The notes under the pieces are model-generated. The model ran no database searches. It saw only the letters and a list, made by a program, of their open reading frames with translations, and was not told the origin of the DNA. A stretch of 64,000 nucleotides of DNA, from contig JAJFFT010000006.1 in the NCBI GenBank assembly GCA_021776525.1, positions 496,001 through 560,000 on the forward strand, given 5' to 3'. Position numbers and translations under genes: made by a program. Origin of the DNA: Robiginitomaculum sp. GTDB taxonomy: Bacteria; Pseudomonadota; Alphaproteobacteria; Caulobacterales; Maricaulaceae. Of the stretch, positions 7,885-16,675 are shown piece by piece; the first letter of the stretch is position 1, and each line of letters begins with the position of its first letter.

Positions 7885-10002
7885 TTAAACCGCCTCGGCA
7901 TAGGACGGTGTCTCGGCCCGCGAGAGGTTTTCTTTTTCAGCGTGCAGCATGCCGACCAGATCAGCCTCGACCATGGGCTTGGCAAAATAATACCCTTGAA
8001 CATAATCACAGCAATGCAATTGTAAAAAGGCAAAATGTTCGCGGGTTTCCACCCCTTCGGCAACGGTGCGATAGCCCAGGCTTTCGGCCATGGCCAGAAC
8101 CGTCTGCACGATCACACGCGCATGTTTATCTTCGGTCATGGATTGTACGAAAGACTGGTCAATTTTGAACACATCAAAGGGCAGGCGCGTCAGATAGGCC
8201 AGGCTGGAATGCCCTGTACCAAAGTCATCAATAGCAAAGCGCACACCCTTTTCCCGCAAAGGGCCGATCTGTTCCAGCATCCGTTCAGGATTGGTCATGG
8301 CCACGCTTTCGGTTAATTCCAGCTCCAGCTTGGAGGGGGGAAGTCCGGCGCGCGCCAAAGCGGCAAACACGGTCTGGGTAAAATCATTGCTGGCGAACTG
8401 TAAGGACGAGACATTGACCGCCACGCCGCAATTATATCCGGCACTTTCCCAACGGGCCGCGGCCTGACAGGATTCGTCCAGCACAAAGTCGCCAATTTCC
8501 CGGATCAGACCGGATTCCTCTGCGGCTTCAATAAAAGCACCCGGCCCAACCAGCTTTCCAGACGGTTGTTGCCAACGGACCAGCGCCTCACACCCGGCAA
8601 TGGTGCCCTCGCGGACGTCAATTTTAGGCTGATAATGAACAACAAACTCTTGTTCGCGCAAAGCCCGACGCATCTCGTTTTGCAATGTCATGCGGCGAAT
8701 GGCCTTTTGCGACATTGATGGCTCAAAAAAACACCAGGTTCCACCGCCGCTTTTTTTGGCCTCATCAATGGCAAAGTTAACGCTGGTCAGCAAATTGCGG
8801 GCATCCCCCGCGTCATGGGGATAAAGCGCGATTCCTATGCGCGCCGAGAGGCATGCGTTATGGCCGGATAAATCAATCGGTGCGGCAATGGCCTCCAAAA
8901 TTGCATTGGCCATATTCTGTAGCTCAGGCGCGGAGCGTGCACCGGGAATAAGGACACCAAATTCATCGCCGGAAAGACGCGCCAGAAGTGGCCGCGATTG
9001 GCCGGATGCTGCGGCAAAGCGGGGGGCGTGTTCGCTGACCACTTTGCGCAGGCGTTGGGCAACAATGGTCAGGATACGGTCGCCCTCTTCCTGGCCATAG
9101 GCATCATTAAAGCGCTTGAAACCATCAAGGTCGATCAACATCAGGGCGCCGGGCGGGCGTTCCAGACGAACCTGTTTTTGTAATTGTTCGTTAAAAGCGG
9201 TTTTATTGGCGAGGCGGGTCAGGCTGTCCCCATAGGCCAGCCAGCGCGTGCGATCAAAATTAGACTTCAGGCGGTCCAGCATAGTGTTAAAGTTGGATGA
9301 CAAAACACCGATCTCGTCTTTGCGATCAACATCCAGACGAACCGATAAATCACCGGCGGCGGCCTGCGCGGCGGCTCTGTTCAGCTCTGCCAGGGGCGAG
9401 GTCAGGCGAATAAACACCAACAAGCCCGCCGGGACGGCAACACCAAGAAGGATCAGGCCGCGCCAGATATTTTTTAAGACCAGCCCCCAGGCCCCGGTTT
9501 GATCTTTGGTCAGGTCGTAAGAATGGCTCATAACCGCGCTGAGGCGACCATCATCATAGAGCGGAATAAAGCTGTAGAGCACACCGCCCTGAATGCGAAT
9601 ACTGGTTCGGCCGCTACTGGCAGTTTGTTTAAATTCAGCGCTGGTCCGGTTTGTGTTTCTGGTTGTTGTGGGTAAAATAACTTTGCCCGACAAATCAAGC
9701 ACATGGATGTCCAAAACCGCCCTTTGTCCGACGAGGCGCAGACGGGCCTGATCTGCAAGGCGTGCATCTTGTCTCAGCAAGGTGGGCGTTAATGCCGCGG
9801 CGCTGGCATTGGCCAAAGCCAGACCCTGGGTCTGGGCATGGGCCTGTTGATAAAACCGTTCCTGAACGGCGCTCAGGGCAACGACCAGCATTGCCGCCAC
9901 CAAGGCGGCCAGGCCAAACCATATAAAGGCCTTGAAAACTAGGCTGGATCTAATGTTGTGACGCAGATTCACAAAACGGCCCCGGGTTGAAAATGGCCGC
10001 AA
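7885..10002 (-). CDS. Membrane HAMP-GGDEF-EAL protein (c-di-GMP turnover)
   Basis: A 705-residue inner-membrane signalling protein: a transmembrane helix near residues 25-45, a periplasmic sensor region, a second helix, HAMP, GGDEF and EAL. The GGDEF signature reads SGDEF and there is no RxxD inhibitory site at the usual place. The EAL domain keeps EALVRW, ELTES, DDFGTG, KIDQSFV, AEGVET and QGYYFAKP, consistent with active c-di-GMP phosphodiesterase. Overall it is more likely a phosphodiesterase than a cyclase, which is inference. The start is not ATG: TTG 10002 or GTG 9972 (giving VNLRHN), the latter equally plausible. Confidence 0.9.
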   Translation of the reverse strand: MRPFSTRGRFVNLRHNIRSSLVFKAFIWFGLAALVAAMLVVALSAVQERFYQQAHAQTQGLALANASAAALTPTLLRQDARLADQARLRLVGQRAVLDIHVLDLSGKVILPTTTRNTNRTSAEFKQTASSGRTSIRIQGGVLYSFIPLYDDGRLSAVMSHSYDLTKDQTGAWGLVLKNIWRGLILLGVAVPAGLLVFIRLTSPLAELNRAAAQAAAGDLSVRLDVDRKDEIGVLSSNFNTMLDRLKSNFDRTRWLAYGDSLTRLANKTAFNEQLQKQVRLERPPGALMLIDLDGFKRFNDAYGQEEGDRILTIVAQRLRKVVSEHAPRFAAASGQSRPLLARLSGDEFGVLIPGARSAPELQNMANAILEAIAAPIDLSGHNACLSARIGIALYPHDAGDARNLLTSVNFAIDEAKKSGGGTWCFFEPSMSQKAIRRMTLQNEMRRALREQEFVVHYQPKIDVREGTIAGCEALVRWQQPSGKLVGPGAFIEAAEESGLIREIGDFVLDESCQAAARWESAGYNCGVAVNVSSLQFASNDFTQTVFAALARAGLPPSKLELELTESVAMTNPERMLEQIGPLREKGVRFAIDDFGTGHSSLAYLTRLPFDVFKIDQSFVQSMTEDKHARVIVQTVLAMAESLGYRTVAEGVETREHFAFLQLHCCDYVQGYYFAKPMVEADLVGMLHAEKENLSRAETPSYAEAV

Positions 10003-10049
10003 AGCAGCCTTAACCCTAATGCAATACCAACAAAGCCGTTTCCGGGGCG

Positions 10050-11048
10050 TTAACTGTGTGCATCAAGCCCGCAAAGAATTCGCAGGTTTGTTTGTGCCCG
10101 CGCACCATAATGCGAGATAATTTCAGCTGCGGCGATTGAACCCAGACGCCCGCACTCGGCCAGCGACAGATTGCGCGAAAGACCATAGAGCACACCAGAC
10201 GCATAAAGGTCGCCCGCGCCAGTGGTATCGACCACCTGGTCTATGGGTTCGGCCTTCACCAGAACTGTTTCGTCACCACTAATCAGAACCGAGCCTTTTT
10301 CGCTGCGGGTGACCGCGGCAAAGCCGCAGTCTTTGCGAACGTGCGCCAGCGCGCGGTCAAAGTCATCGGTTTCATAAAGCGCCAGCAGTTCTGCCTCATT
10401 GGCGAACAAAATATCGATATGGCCGCGCACCAGATGTAAAAATGATTGGCGGTGACGATCGACACAAAAAAGATCAGACAGGGTTAGTGCGGTTTTGCGC
10501 CCTGCGGCTGCGGCAATTTCTGCGGCGTGCACAAAGGCAGCTTTGGCCTCATCACGATCAAACAAATAGCCTTCCATATAGGTAATGGCGGCGGCCCGAA
10601 TGACATCTTCATCAAGATCATTCATCCCAAACAATGAAGACGCCCCAAGATAAGTCGACATAGAGCGTTGGGCATCGGGGGTTACGGCGATCAAACAGCG
10701 GGCTGTGCCGGGGCCGTTTGCCAATGGCGTTACGTCAAAACCTGCACCGGTGGCGCGCAAATCATGGATAAAGGTTTTACCCAGTTCATCATTGGCGACT
10801 TTGCCAAAATACGCGGTACGGGCGCCCAGACCGGCAATTCCGGCAATTGTGTTGGCGGCCGACCCGCCAGAGGTTTCGCTGGCCGAGGGCAGTGCCGCAT
10901 AAAGGCTGGAAGCGCGATCCTCGTCGATCAGGGTCATAGAGGCCTTGGTGATCGATTGCTCTGTTAAAAAAGCATCCTGAACCGGTGCGATGACATCAAC
11001 AATGGCATTGCCAATGCCCAATACGTCGTATTTTGCCTGTTCGGCCAT
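10050..11048 (-). CDS. PfkB-family carbohydrate/adenosine kinase
   Basis: A 332-residue ribokinase-fold kinase. The N-terminal GIGNAIVDV, the GGSAANT substrate-binding segment and the C-terminal DTTGAGD anion-hole motif with the catalytic Asp are all present. The full-length pattern, including ICGLDAH-like C-terminus, is close to the proteins annotated as adenosine kinase in alphaproteobacteria; ribose or another nucleoside is possible. It ends 48 bases before the c-di-GMP gene and lies downstream of the paraoxonase-like gene on the same strand. Confidence 0.85.
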   Translation of the reverse strand: MAEQAKYDVLGIGNAIVDVIAPVQDAFLTEQSITKASMTLIDEDRASSLYAALPSASETSGGSAANTIAGIAGLGARTAYFGKVANDELGKTFIHDLRATGAGFDVTPLANGPGTARCLIAVTPDAQRSMSTYLGASSLFGMNDLDEDVIRAAAITYMEGYLFDRDEAKAAFVHAAEIAAAAGRKTALTLSDLFCVDRHRQSFLHLVRGHIDILFANEAELLALYETDDFDRALAHVRKDCGFAAVTRSEKGSVLISGDETVLVKAEPIDQVVDTTGAGDLYASGVLYGLSRNLSLAECGRLGSIAAAEIISHYGARAQTNLRILCGLDAHS

Positions 11049-11071
11049 GAGGGTTTCCTTATGAAATCAGG

Positions 11072-12133
11072 TTAAGGGGTTGGGTTGTCCATGGTGCATA
11101 CCAGCACGCGTGGATCAAAAACGCCGCCAACCAGCAATGTGTTGCCCGCGCGGGCTGCAATGGAAGACGCGGAAAGCGGGTCGCCTAAAGACAGATAAAC
11201 CTCGCGGATAGTTTTCCCATCGGGGTCGATGCGCAGTACCTGTGACGGGCTGCGTATGGCGCCATCTTTGGCGTGTTTGGAAAAGGTGAGCAGTTTAGGG
11301 TGGGCCGCAACCCATAACGTGCCATCTTCATCAATATCAATATTATCAACACCGGTGTGCAGGAAAACCTCGTCCTGCTGGCTCAACGCGCCGGTCTTCA
11401 CATCACGTGCATAAAATTGGACGGACTGGTCCCCACTGGTGCCCACATAAACAGATGTTCCGTCACCGCTGATTGCCACACCATTGGCGTAACCAATTTT
11501 ATCGGCCACGATACGAGTGGATACGCCGTCAAAATAAGCCACACTGCCTTTTGATTTTTGGAGAAGAACTTCAAAAAACTCAGCCCGACTACCGTAAGGC
11601 GCGCCAAGGTCGTTTGTGGTGTAAAAGGCATTTTCGCCTGCGGCGGCGACATCATTTGGGCGCTTGATCAAATCGTCTGTAACGGCATGGTCAAAAACCA
11701 GTTCCCCGTTTTCAATCCGAAAAATAACAATCCGGCTTTGTGACCAATCGCCGTGTTCGACAACAAACAGGCGCCGCACACCGTCTTCGCCAATCCACAG
11801 ATCAATGCCGTGTGGTGAAAACAGTGCCGTATCATACCCAGTTATGTTCATGGGATGGGCGGTTTGCGGCGCGCCAAGGGGCATAATCCATATGGCACCA
11901 GATTGTGCGCGGTTTCGCCGATCGTGGCTGGATATAAACGCAAGCTGGTTTTCATGATCTATGACAATATCTTCGGCACCAACAACGCCTTCAACGGTGT
12001 CGCAGGTGCCGTCAAAATGCGCCCGCAAAGGGGTCATTTCGCCCGTCCAGTTCATCGTATGCCACCAAAAATAGGAAACGGCTGCCGTTAAAACCAACAG
12101 CAGGAGCCCGATAATGCGCCAATTTTTTCCCAT
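11072..12133 (-). CDS. Membrane-anchored paraoxonase (PON)-family arylesterase/lactonase
   Basis: A 353-residue protein with one N-terminal transmembrane helix (about 7-24) followed by a six-bladed propeller. It matches the serum paraoxonase family feature by feature: AED (Glu54, Asp55), PND (Asn160), YANG (Asn217) and VDN (Asp263, Asn264) correspond to the calcium ligands; PHGI (His108) and VEHGD (His127) to the catalytic dyad; Cys44 and Cys346 to the disulfide. Family members hydrolyse lactones and aryl esters with Ca2+, so a periplasmic lactonase is expected. ATG 12133 is preferred because the upstream start adds only seven residues before the helix. It is divergent from the Rieske oxygenase gene. 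Confidence 0.88.
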   Translation of the reverse strand: MGKNWRIIGLLLLVLTAAVSYFWWHTMNWTGEMTPLRAHFDGTCDTVEGVVGAEDIVIDHENQLAFISSHDRRNRAQSGAIWIMPLGAPQTAHPMNITGYDTALFSPHGIDLWIGEDGVRRLFVVEHGDWSQSRIVIFRIENGELVFDHAVTDDLIKRPNDVAAAGENAFYTTNDLGAPYGSRAEFFEVLLQKSKGSVAYFDGVSTRIVADKIGYANGVAISGDGTSVYVGTSGDQSVQFYARDVKTGALSQQDEVFLHTGVDNIDIDEDGTLWVAAHPKLLTFSKHAKDGAIRSPSQVLRIDPDGKTIREVYLSLGDPLSASSIAARAGNTLLVGGVFDPRVLVCTMDNPTP

Positions 12134-12248
12134 AATACGTCTCCAGAGCAACAATGTTCAGGCATGCGGCTATAATGAATGCATCGCGTTGGCAAGCTTT
12201 GCGCGCTCTTTGCTTTGCCTTGATCCAAATGCGCGCTAAAAGAACGGC

Positions 12249-13295
12249 ATGTTTTTGATGGACCTTTGGTATTTTGGCGCCCTTTCTTCGCAGGTGAAAA
12301 CCGGCGCGCCGGTTACTGTGCAAATTGCTGGCGAACCGCTGCTTATCGGGCGTGATAATGCAGGCTGCGTTTTTGCCATGCGTGATATTTGTCCACACCG
12401 CGCCATGCCTTTGTCCGAAGGGCGCCAAACCACTTCGCCAGACGGGCAAACACGGATCGAATGCCCGTATCACGGCTGGCAGTTTGATGTTGATGGGGTG
12501 TGTAAAACCATTCCATCGCTGACCGAGGCGCAAAAGACGGCGATGCAGCTTGGGAAAATACGGTGTAAAAGCTTTCGTACGGCGGAGGCCCAGGGGCTGA
12601 TATGGGTTTATTTTGGCGATGCAGACGCCAAGCCGTTAAGCCCTGCGCCCCGTCTGGATCATGTGGGCGACACTGCGCCGCGCCTTCATGTTTCAATGCT
12701 GTTTGATTGCCCGCTGGATCATGCGGTGATCGGCCTGATGGACCCGGCGCATATTGCCTATATTCATCGCCAATGGTGGTGGCGCACAGCAAAGTCTGTC
12801 CATGAAAAACAAAAAGCCTTCGGCCCCGTGGATCGCGGGTTTTCCATGTTGCCTCATCAACCCTCATCCAACTCATTTTTATACAAACTGCTGGGATCGA
12901 AGCCAGAGACCGAAATACGTTTTGAACTTCCGGGCTTGCGTACAGAATATGTTCTGGTTGGTGGGCGCCAGGTGACGGGCTTTACGGCGGTAACGCCGAT
13001 TGATGAAACACAGACACAAATCACCATTGCACTCTATTGGGACCACGCGCTGTTGAACGCCATCCCCAACTTTTTGTTGCGCAACGCCATTACCACATTT
13101 GCCGGACAGGACCGCGACGCCGTGCAGGCTCAGCAAAAAGGCCTTAAACACGACCCAAAGCTGATGCTTATTCATGATGCAGATGTGCAGGCCATGTGGT
13201 ATTTCAAACTCAAGGCAGAGTGGACCGAGGCCCGCGCGCAAAAGCGCCCGTTTATCAACCCGGTCAAGCCAGCCACCTTGCGCTGGCGCAGTTAG
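12249..13295 (+). CDS. Rieske [2Fe-2S] ring-hydroxylating oxygenase, alpha subunit
   Basis: A 348-residue oxygenase component. The Rieske cluster ligands are CPH near residue 48 and CPYHGW near residue 76; the mononuclear iron site is MDPAHIAYIH. This architecture is shared by vanillate O-demethylase, pheophorbide a oxygenase and many hydroxylases. A separate reductase is required and none is adjacent, so electrons must come from elsewhere. Substrate unknown. The gene is divergent from the paraoxonase-like gene with 115 bases between the starts, and is followed 12 bases later by the HIG1 gene. Confidence 0.9.
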   Translation: MFLMDLWYFGALSSQVKTGAPVTVQIAGEPLLIGRDNAGCVFAMRDICPHRAMPLSEGRQTTSPDGQTRIECPYHGWQFDVDGVCKTIPSLTEAQKTAMQLGKIRCKSFRTAEAQGLIWVYFGDADAKPLSPAPRLDHVGDTAPRLHVSMLFDCPLDHAVIGLMDPAHIAYIHRQWWWRTAKSVHEKQKAFGPVDRGFSMLPHQPSSNSFLYKLLGSKPETEIRFELPGLRTEYVLVGGRQVTGFTAVTPIDETQTQITIALYWDHALLNAIPNFLLRNAITTFAGQDRDAVQAQQKGLKHDPKLMLIHDADVQAMWYFKLKAEWTEARAQKRPFINPVKPATLRWRS

Positions 13296-13307
13296 AAAGA
13301 GCTTATC

Positions 13308-13517
13308 ATGTTGATGTTTATCAATAGCCTGATTGCCGTATCCGTCATTGCCGTTGTGTTGGTTTTGATTTTTGGCGTTGTGACCATGGCGCGCGGCGGC
13401 GAAGGGGCCAAAGCCAAAAGTAATGTCATCATGCGCTGGCGGGTTGGTATTCAGGCCTTTGCCATTCTGACAATTCTTGTCGGCTTTTACGTCAAAAACA
13501 AAATGCGCGGCGGCTGA
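13308..13517 (+). CDS. HIG1-domain twin transmembrane small protein
   Basis: A 69-residue protein with two transmembrane helices (about 4-27 and 46-62) joined by a basic loop. The segment SNVIMRWRVGIQ is the hypoxia-induced gene 1 family signature. In mitochondria and some alphaproteobacteria HIG1 proteins attach to cytochrome c oxidase or its supercomplexes; the role here is inferred from that. It ends 4 bases before the TTG start of the cobalamin adenosyltransferase gene, a pairing seen in many alphaproteobacteria. Confidence 0.85.
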   Translation: MLMFINSLIAVSVIAVVLVLIFGVVTMARGGEGAKAKSNVIMRWRVGIQAFAILTILVGFYVKNKMRGG

Positions 13518-13521
13518 TCCT

Positions 13522-14091
13522 TTGGTCAAGCTGAACAAAATCTACACCCGCACGGGCGATGATGGCAGCACCGGTCTGGTTGGCGGGGCGCGGGTCAGCA
13601 AGGCTAGTCTTCGTGTTGTTGCTTATGGTGATGTGGACGAGGCCAACAGCGCGCTGGGACTGGCGGTTTGTGCCGTAAAGCACGCTGACTTAAAGGTGGT
13701 TTTGCAAAAAATTCAGAACCAGATGTTTGATCTGGGTGCTGATTTGTCAAACCCGGGACCAGATGATCCGGGCAAACCAGCGCCTTTGCGGGTAACCACG
13801 GTGCAAACAGAATGGCTGGAAACGCAGATTGATCATTATAATAAGAACCTGGATGCCCTGAAAAGCTTTGTCCTGCCGGGCGGCGAAGAGGCCAGTGCCC
13901 GTCTGCATCTGGCCCGCGCCGTTTGTCGCCGGGCCGAACGCGGCGCGGTGGCGCTTGCAAAGACAGACGCTGTAAACGCAAATGCCTTGATTTACCTGAA
14001 CCGCCTGTCGGACTTTCTGTTTGTGGCGGCACGTTGGTGTAATGCGCACGGGTGCGGCGATGTGTTATGGGTGCCGGGCGAAATTGTATGA
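13522..14091 (+). CDS. Cob(I)yrinic acid a,c-diamide/cobalamin adenosyltransferase (PduO type)
   Basis: Transfers the adenosyl group of ATP to cob(I)alamin to make adenosylcobalamin. The 189-residue protein has the ATP-binding N-terminus KIYTRTGDDGSTGL, then YGDVDEANS, and the C-terminal RRAERGAVAL and YLNRLSDFLFVAAR motifs. The start is TTG at 13522, giving VKLNKIYTRTGDDG directly after the first residue as in homologues; longer frames reach back into the HIG1 gene. It links functionally with the riboswitch-controlled B12 importer at 45-50 kb. Confidence 0.92.
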   Translation: MVKLNKIYTRTGDDGSTGLVGGARVSKASLRVVAYGDVDEANSALGLAVCAVKHADLKVVLQKIQNQMFDLGADLSNPGPDDPGKPAPLRVTTVQTEWLETQIDHYNKNLDALKSFVLPGGEEASARLHLARAVCRRAERGAVALAKTDAVNANALIYLNRLSDFLFVAARWCNAHGCGDVLWVPGEIV

Positions 14092-14180
14092 TATTCTTGG
14101 CGGCAAGCACTTTACGACCCGCCTGACAAAAGTGATATTGATGCCGAAAGTGATGAGGCAAAAACGCAAGGAGCGTGAAC

Positions 14181-14930
14181 ATGAAAGTTCTCGTCCCCGT
14201 AAAACGGGTGATTGATTATAACGTAAAAGCACGGGTTAAACCCGATGGGTCCGGGGTTGATCTGGCCAATGTAAAAATGTCCATGAACCCGTTTGGCGAG
14301 ATCGCTGTCGAAGAGGCCGTGCGCCTTAAGGAAAAGGGCACAATCAGCGAAATTGTTGTGGTCTCAATTGGCCCCACACAGGCCCAGGAAACCATTCGTA
14401 CGGCGCTGGCTATGGGGGCGGACCGCGGGATTTTAATAGAAACCGACCAAACCGTAGAGCCGCTTAGCGTTGCCAAATTGCTCAAAGCCGTTGTTGATGA
14501 AGAAAAACCCGACATGGCCATTTTGGGCAAACAGGCCATTGATGATGATGCCAACCAGACCGGTCAGATGCTTTCAGCATTGCTGGACTGGCCTCAAGGC
14601 ACATTTGCTTCCGAACTTGAAGTTGGTGAGGGCAAAGCCAAAATCACCCGCGAAATTGATGGCGGCCTGCAAACCCTTGAGGTTGAGTTGCCTGCGGTGA
14701 TCACCACGGATCTGCGCCTGAACGAGCCGCGCTATGCCAGCCTGCCTAATATCATGAAAGCCAAACGCAAACCGATCGATATGAAAAAGCCAGAAGATTA
14801 CGGTATAAATATCGAGGCGCGATTGGAACAGATCACGGTTGCGGAGCCACCAAAACGCGAAGCCGGTGTGATCGTCGAAACGGTTGCCGATCTGGTTGAT
14901 AAACTGAAAAACGAAGCGGGGGTCATCTGA
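14181..14930 (+). CDS. etfB: Electron transfer flavoprotein beta subunit
   Basis: Small ETF subunit (249 residues), binding AMP and forming a heterodimer with EtfA that carries electrons from acyl-CoA dehydrogenases to ETF-ubiquinone oxidoreductase. Typical segments include [15 protein letters not shown] at the N-terminus, [15 protein letters not shown] and [19 protein letters not shown] 14181 is preceded by AAGGAGC at 14168-14174; the other in-frame ATG two codons earlier sits too close to that site. Its stop overlaps the etfA start (TGATG). Confidence 0.96.
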   Translation: MKVLVPVKRVIDYNVKARVKPDGSGVDLANVKMSMNPFGEIAVEEAVRLKEKGTISEIVVVSIGPTQAQETIRTALAMGADRGILIETDQTVEPLSVAKLLKAVVDEEKPDMAILGKQAIDDDANQTGQMLSALLDWPQGTFASELEVGEGKAKITREIDGGLQTLEVELPAVITTDLRLNEPRYASLPNIMKAKRKPIDMKKPEDYGINIEARLEQITVAEPPKREAGVIVETVADLVDKLKNEAGVI

Positions 14931-15856
14931 TGGCTATTCTGGTTGTTGCCGAGCACGATAATACGCACCTTTCTGATGCGACCCACAAAACGGTCACTGC
15001 AGCGGCAAAAATGGGCGGTGATGTAGATATTCTTGTCGCCGGTGAAAACGCAGGCGATGTGGCGGCTCAGGCTGCACAGGTGGGCGGGGTTCGCGTCGTC
15101 TTGCATGCGGATGGGTCCGCCCTGGCCAAACAATTGGCCGAAGCCATGCAGGCGCTGATCGTGCCATTGATGGATGGTTATGATGCGGTGCTGGCCCCGG
15201 CCACCACCAATGGTAAAAACTTTCTGCCACGGATTGCTGCGGCGCTGGACGTTATGCAAATTTCAGAAATTGTTTCGGTTGAGGCCGCCGACACTTTTGT
15301 GCGGCCTATTTATGCGGGCAATGCCATGCAGACGGTAAAGTCCAAAGACAAAATCAAGGTCATCACCGTGCGCCCGACCGCTTTTGAAGCGGCCAAATCG
15401 GGTGGCAGCGCCAGCGTAAAAAGCATTGATGCGCCGGCTGGGCCATTCAAATCTGCCTTTGTTTCCGAAGAGCTGACCAAGTCAGACCGGCCGGAATTGA
15501 CCGCCGCCAAGATCGTTATCTCTGGTGGTCGCGGCATGGGGTCAGGCGAAAATTTCGCTATGATCGAGCGCATTGCGGATAAATTGGGTGCGGCTGTTGG
15601 TGCATCACGCGCCGCCGTGGATGCCGGATTTGTGCCCAATGATTATCAGGTTGGTCAAACCGGCAAGGTTGTTGCGCCAGAGCTTTATATCGCCGTTGGT
15701 ATTTCCGGCGCCATTCAGCATTTGGCGGGCATGAAAGATTCCAAAGTGATCGTGGCGATCAACAAGGATGAAGATGCGCCAATTTTCCAGGTTGCCGATT
15801 ATGGTTTGGTGGCTGATCTCTTTAAGGCGCTTCCAGAACTGGAAGAGGCGCTTTAA
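14930..15856 (+). CDS. etfA: Electron transfer flavoprotein alpha subunit
   Basis: FAD-binding ETF subunit of 308 residues. The C-terminal FAD domain is clear: SGGRGMGSGENF, VGASRAAVDAG, QVGQTGKVVAPELYIA, GISGAIQHLAGM and NKDEDAPIF. The ATG overlaps the etfB stop, so the subunits are made in equal amounts by coupling. No acyl-CoA dehydrogenase or ETF dehydrogenase gene lies in the window. Confidence 0.96.
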   Translation: MAILVVAEHDNTHLSDATHKTVTAAAKMGGDVDILVAGENAGDVAAQAAQVGGVRVVLHADGSALAKQLAEAMQALIVPLMDGYDAVLAPATTNGKNFLPRIAAALDVMQISEIVSVEAADTFVRPIYAGNAMQTVKSKDKIKVITVRPTAFEAAKSGGSASVKSIDAPAGPFKSAFVSEELTKSDRPELTAAKIVISGGRGMGSGENFAMIERIADKLGAAVGASRAAVDAGFVPNDYQVGQTGKVVAPELYIAVGISGAIQHLAGMKDSKVIVAINKDEDAPIFQVADYGLVADLFKALPELEEAL

Positions 15857-15862
15857 AAAACG

Positions 15863-15885
15863 CACCGGACCGCAAGGTTCGGGTG
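15863..15885 (+). terminator. GNRA-capped hairpin after etfA
   Basis: CCGGACC and GGTTCGG (one G-T pair) close on a GCAA tetraloop at 15872-15875 and can extend by three more pairs with a bulge. It lies just after the etfA stop. No T run follows, so it may stabilise the etfBA mRNA end or act as a weak terminator. Confidence 0.35.
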
Positions 15886-15935
15886 GGTCTGCAATTTTGT
15901 CTGGTTATGGTGGTGTTCAATAAAGGAGCACCATC

Positions 15936-16427
15936 ATGGCCTACACCATTTCCGGTCTGGAATTAGAACAATTTAATCCCTTATTTTCGCTCAGCGATGC
16001 GGCGCTGAAGGCGCGTGGTATCATGCGCATTACCGTTGATGCCAAACCAGGTTATCCTTGCCGGATAACGTTGGAAGACGCCGATATCGGCGACACGGTT
16101 TTGCTCCTCAATCATGAAAGCCATAACACCGCCTCGCCGTTTCGCTCGTCCTATGCGATTTATGTCAATGAAAGCGCGGCACAAACGCGGCACATGCACG
16201 ATGCCTTGCCGGGTGTCTTTGAAAACCGGCCCATTGCTTTGCGGATTTTTGACGACGAAGGCATGCTCATAGGGGCTGATATGGGCGAAGGCGAGGCGCT
16301 ACATACAAAAATAGAAACGATTTTTGCCAATTCCAAAGCGGCGTATATTCATGCACATAACGCTATGCACGGGTGTTTTGCCGCGGAAATCCGCCCCATA
16401 AGCCCAAACAAGCTTAACAAAACGTAA
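15936..16427 (+). CDS. DUF1203 family protein
   Basis: A 163-residue soluble protein belonging to DUF1203, recognised by PCRITLEDADIGDTVLLLN, SPFRSSYAIYV and the late HAHNAMHGCFA segment. The function of the family is unknown. The start has a strong AAAGGAG at 15922-15928. The protein contains several His and a Cys in its C-terminal segment, which could bind a metal; that is speculation. It lies between etfA and tlpA with no obvious functional partner. Confidence 0.8.
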   Translation: MAYTISGLELEQFNPLFSLSDAALKARGIMRITVDAKPGYPCRITLEDADIGDTVLLLNHESHNTASPFRSSYAIYVNESAAQTRHMHDALPGVFENRPIALRIFDDEGMLIGADMGEGEALHTKIETIFANSKAAYIHAHNAMHGCFAAEIRPISPNKLNKT

Positions 16428-16489
16428 ACAAAGCTTTGCGGCATAAAGTTTGCGGTGTAACATAGGAACTGTCCAAAAGGGGGACGCCT

Positions 16490-16675
16490 ATGTCTGCTTA
16501 CAAACCAATTGTACCCAAACGATTTCTCACCTGCCTGGCTTTGGCCGGGATTGCTGGCGTATCTTTCGCACTGGCACAGTGGAGCGATGGCGTTATGGAG
16601 CTGGCCGCGTGGTTTATTCTGGCGTTTTGCGCCGGTGGTCTGGTCTCGCTGTCTCAGCGCAAAGAGAGGCTCTGA
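16490..16675 (+). CDS. Small two-helix membrane protein, unknown
   Basis: A 61-residue open frame with two hydrophobic stretches (about 12-28 and 36-53) separated by a short polar turn, ending in basic residues. The ATG is preceded by AAGGGGGAC. I do not recognise a family. The last 22 bases overlap the 3' end of the convergent tlpA-like gene. Support is the ribosome site, the sensible membrane topology and the otherwise empty space; it could still be spurious. Confidence 0.5.
   Translation: MSAYKPIVPKRFLTCLALAGIAGVSFALAQWSDGVMELAAWFILAFCAGGLVSLSQRKERL

Noticed and set aside
14021-14215. A 64-residue plus-strand frame between the adenosyltransferase and etfB
   Set aside because: It overlaps both genes, has no ribosome site, and the composition is that of an out-of-frame reading.
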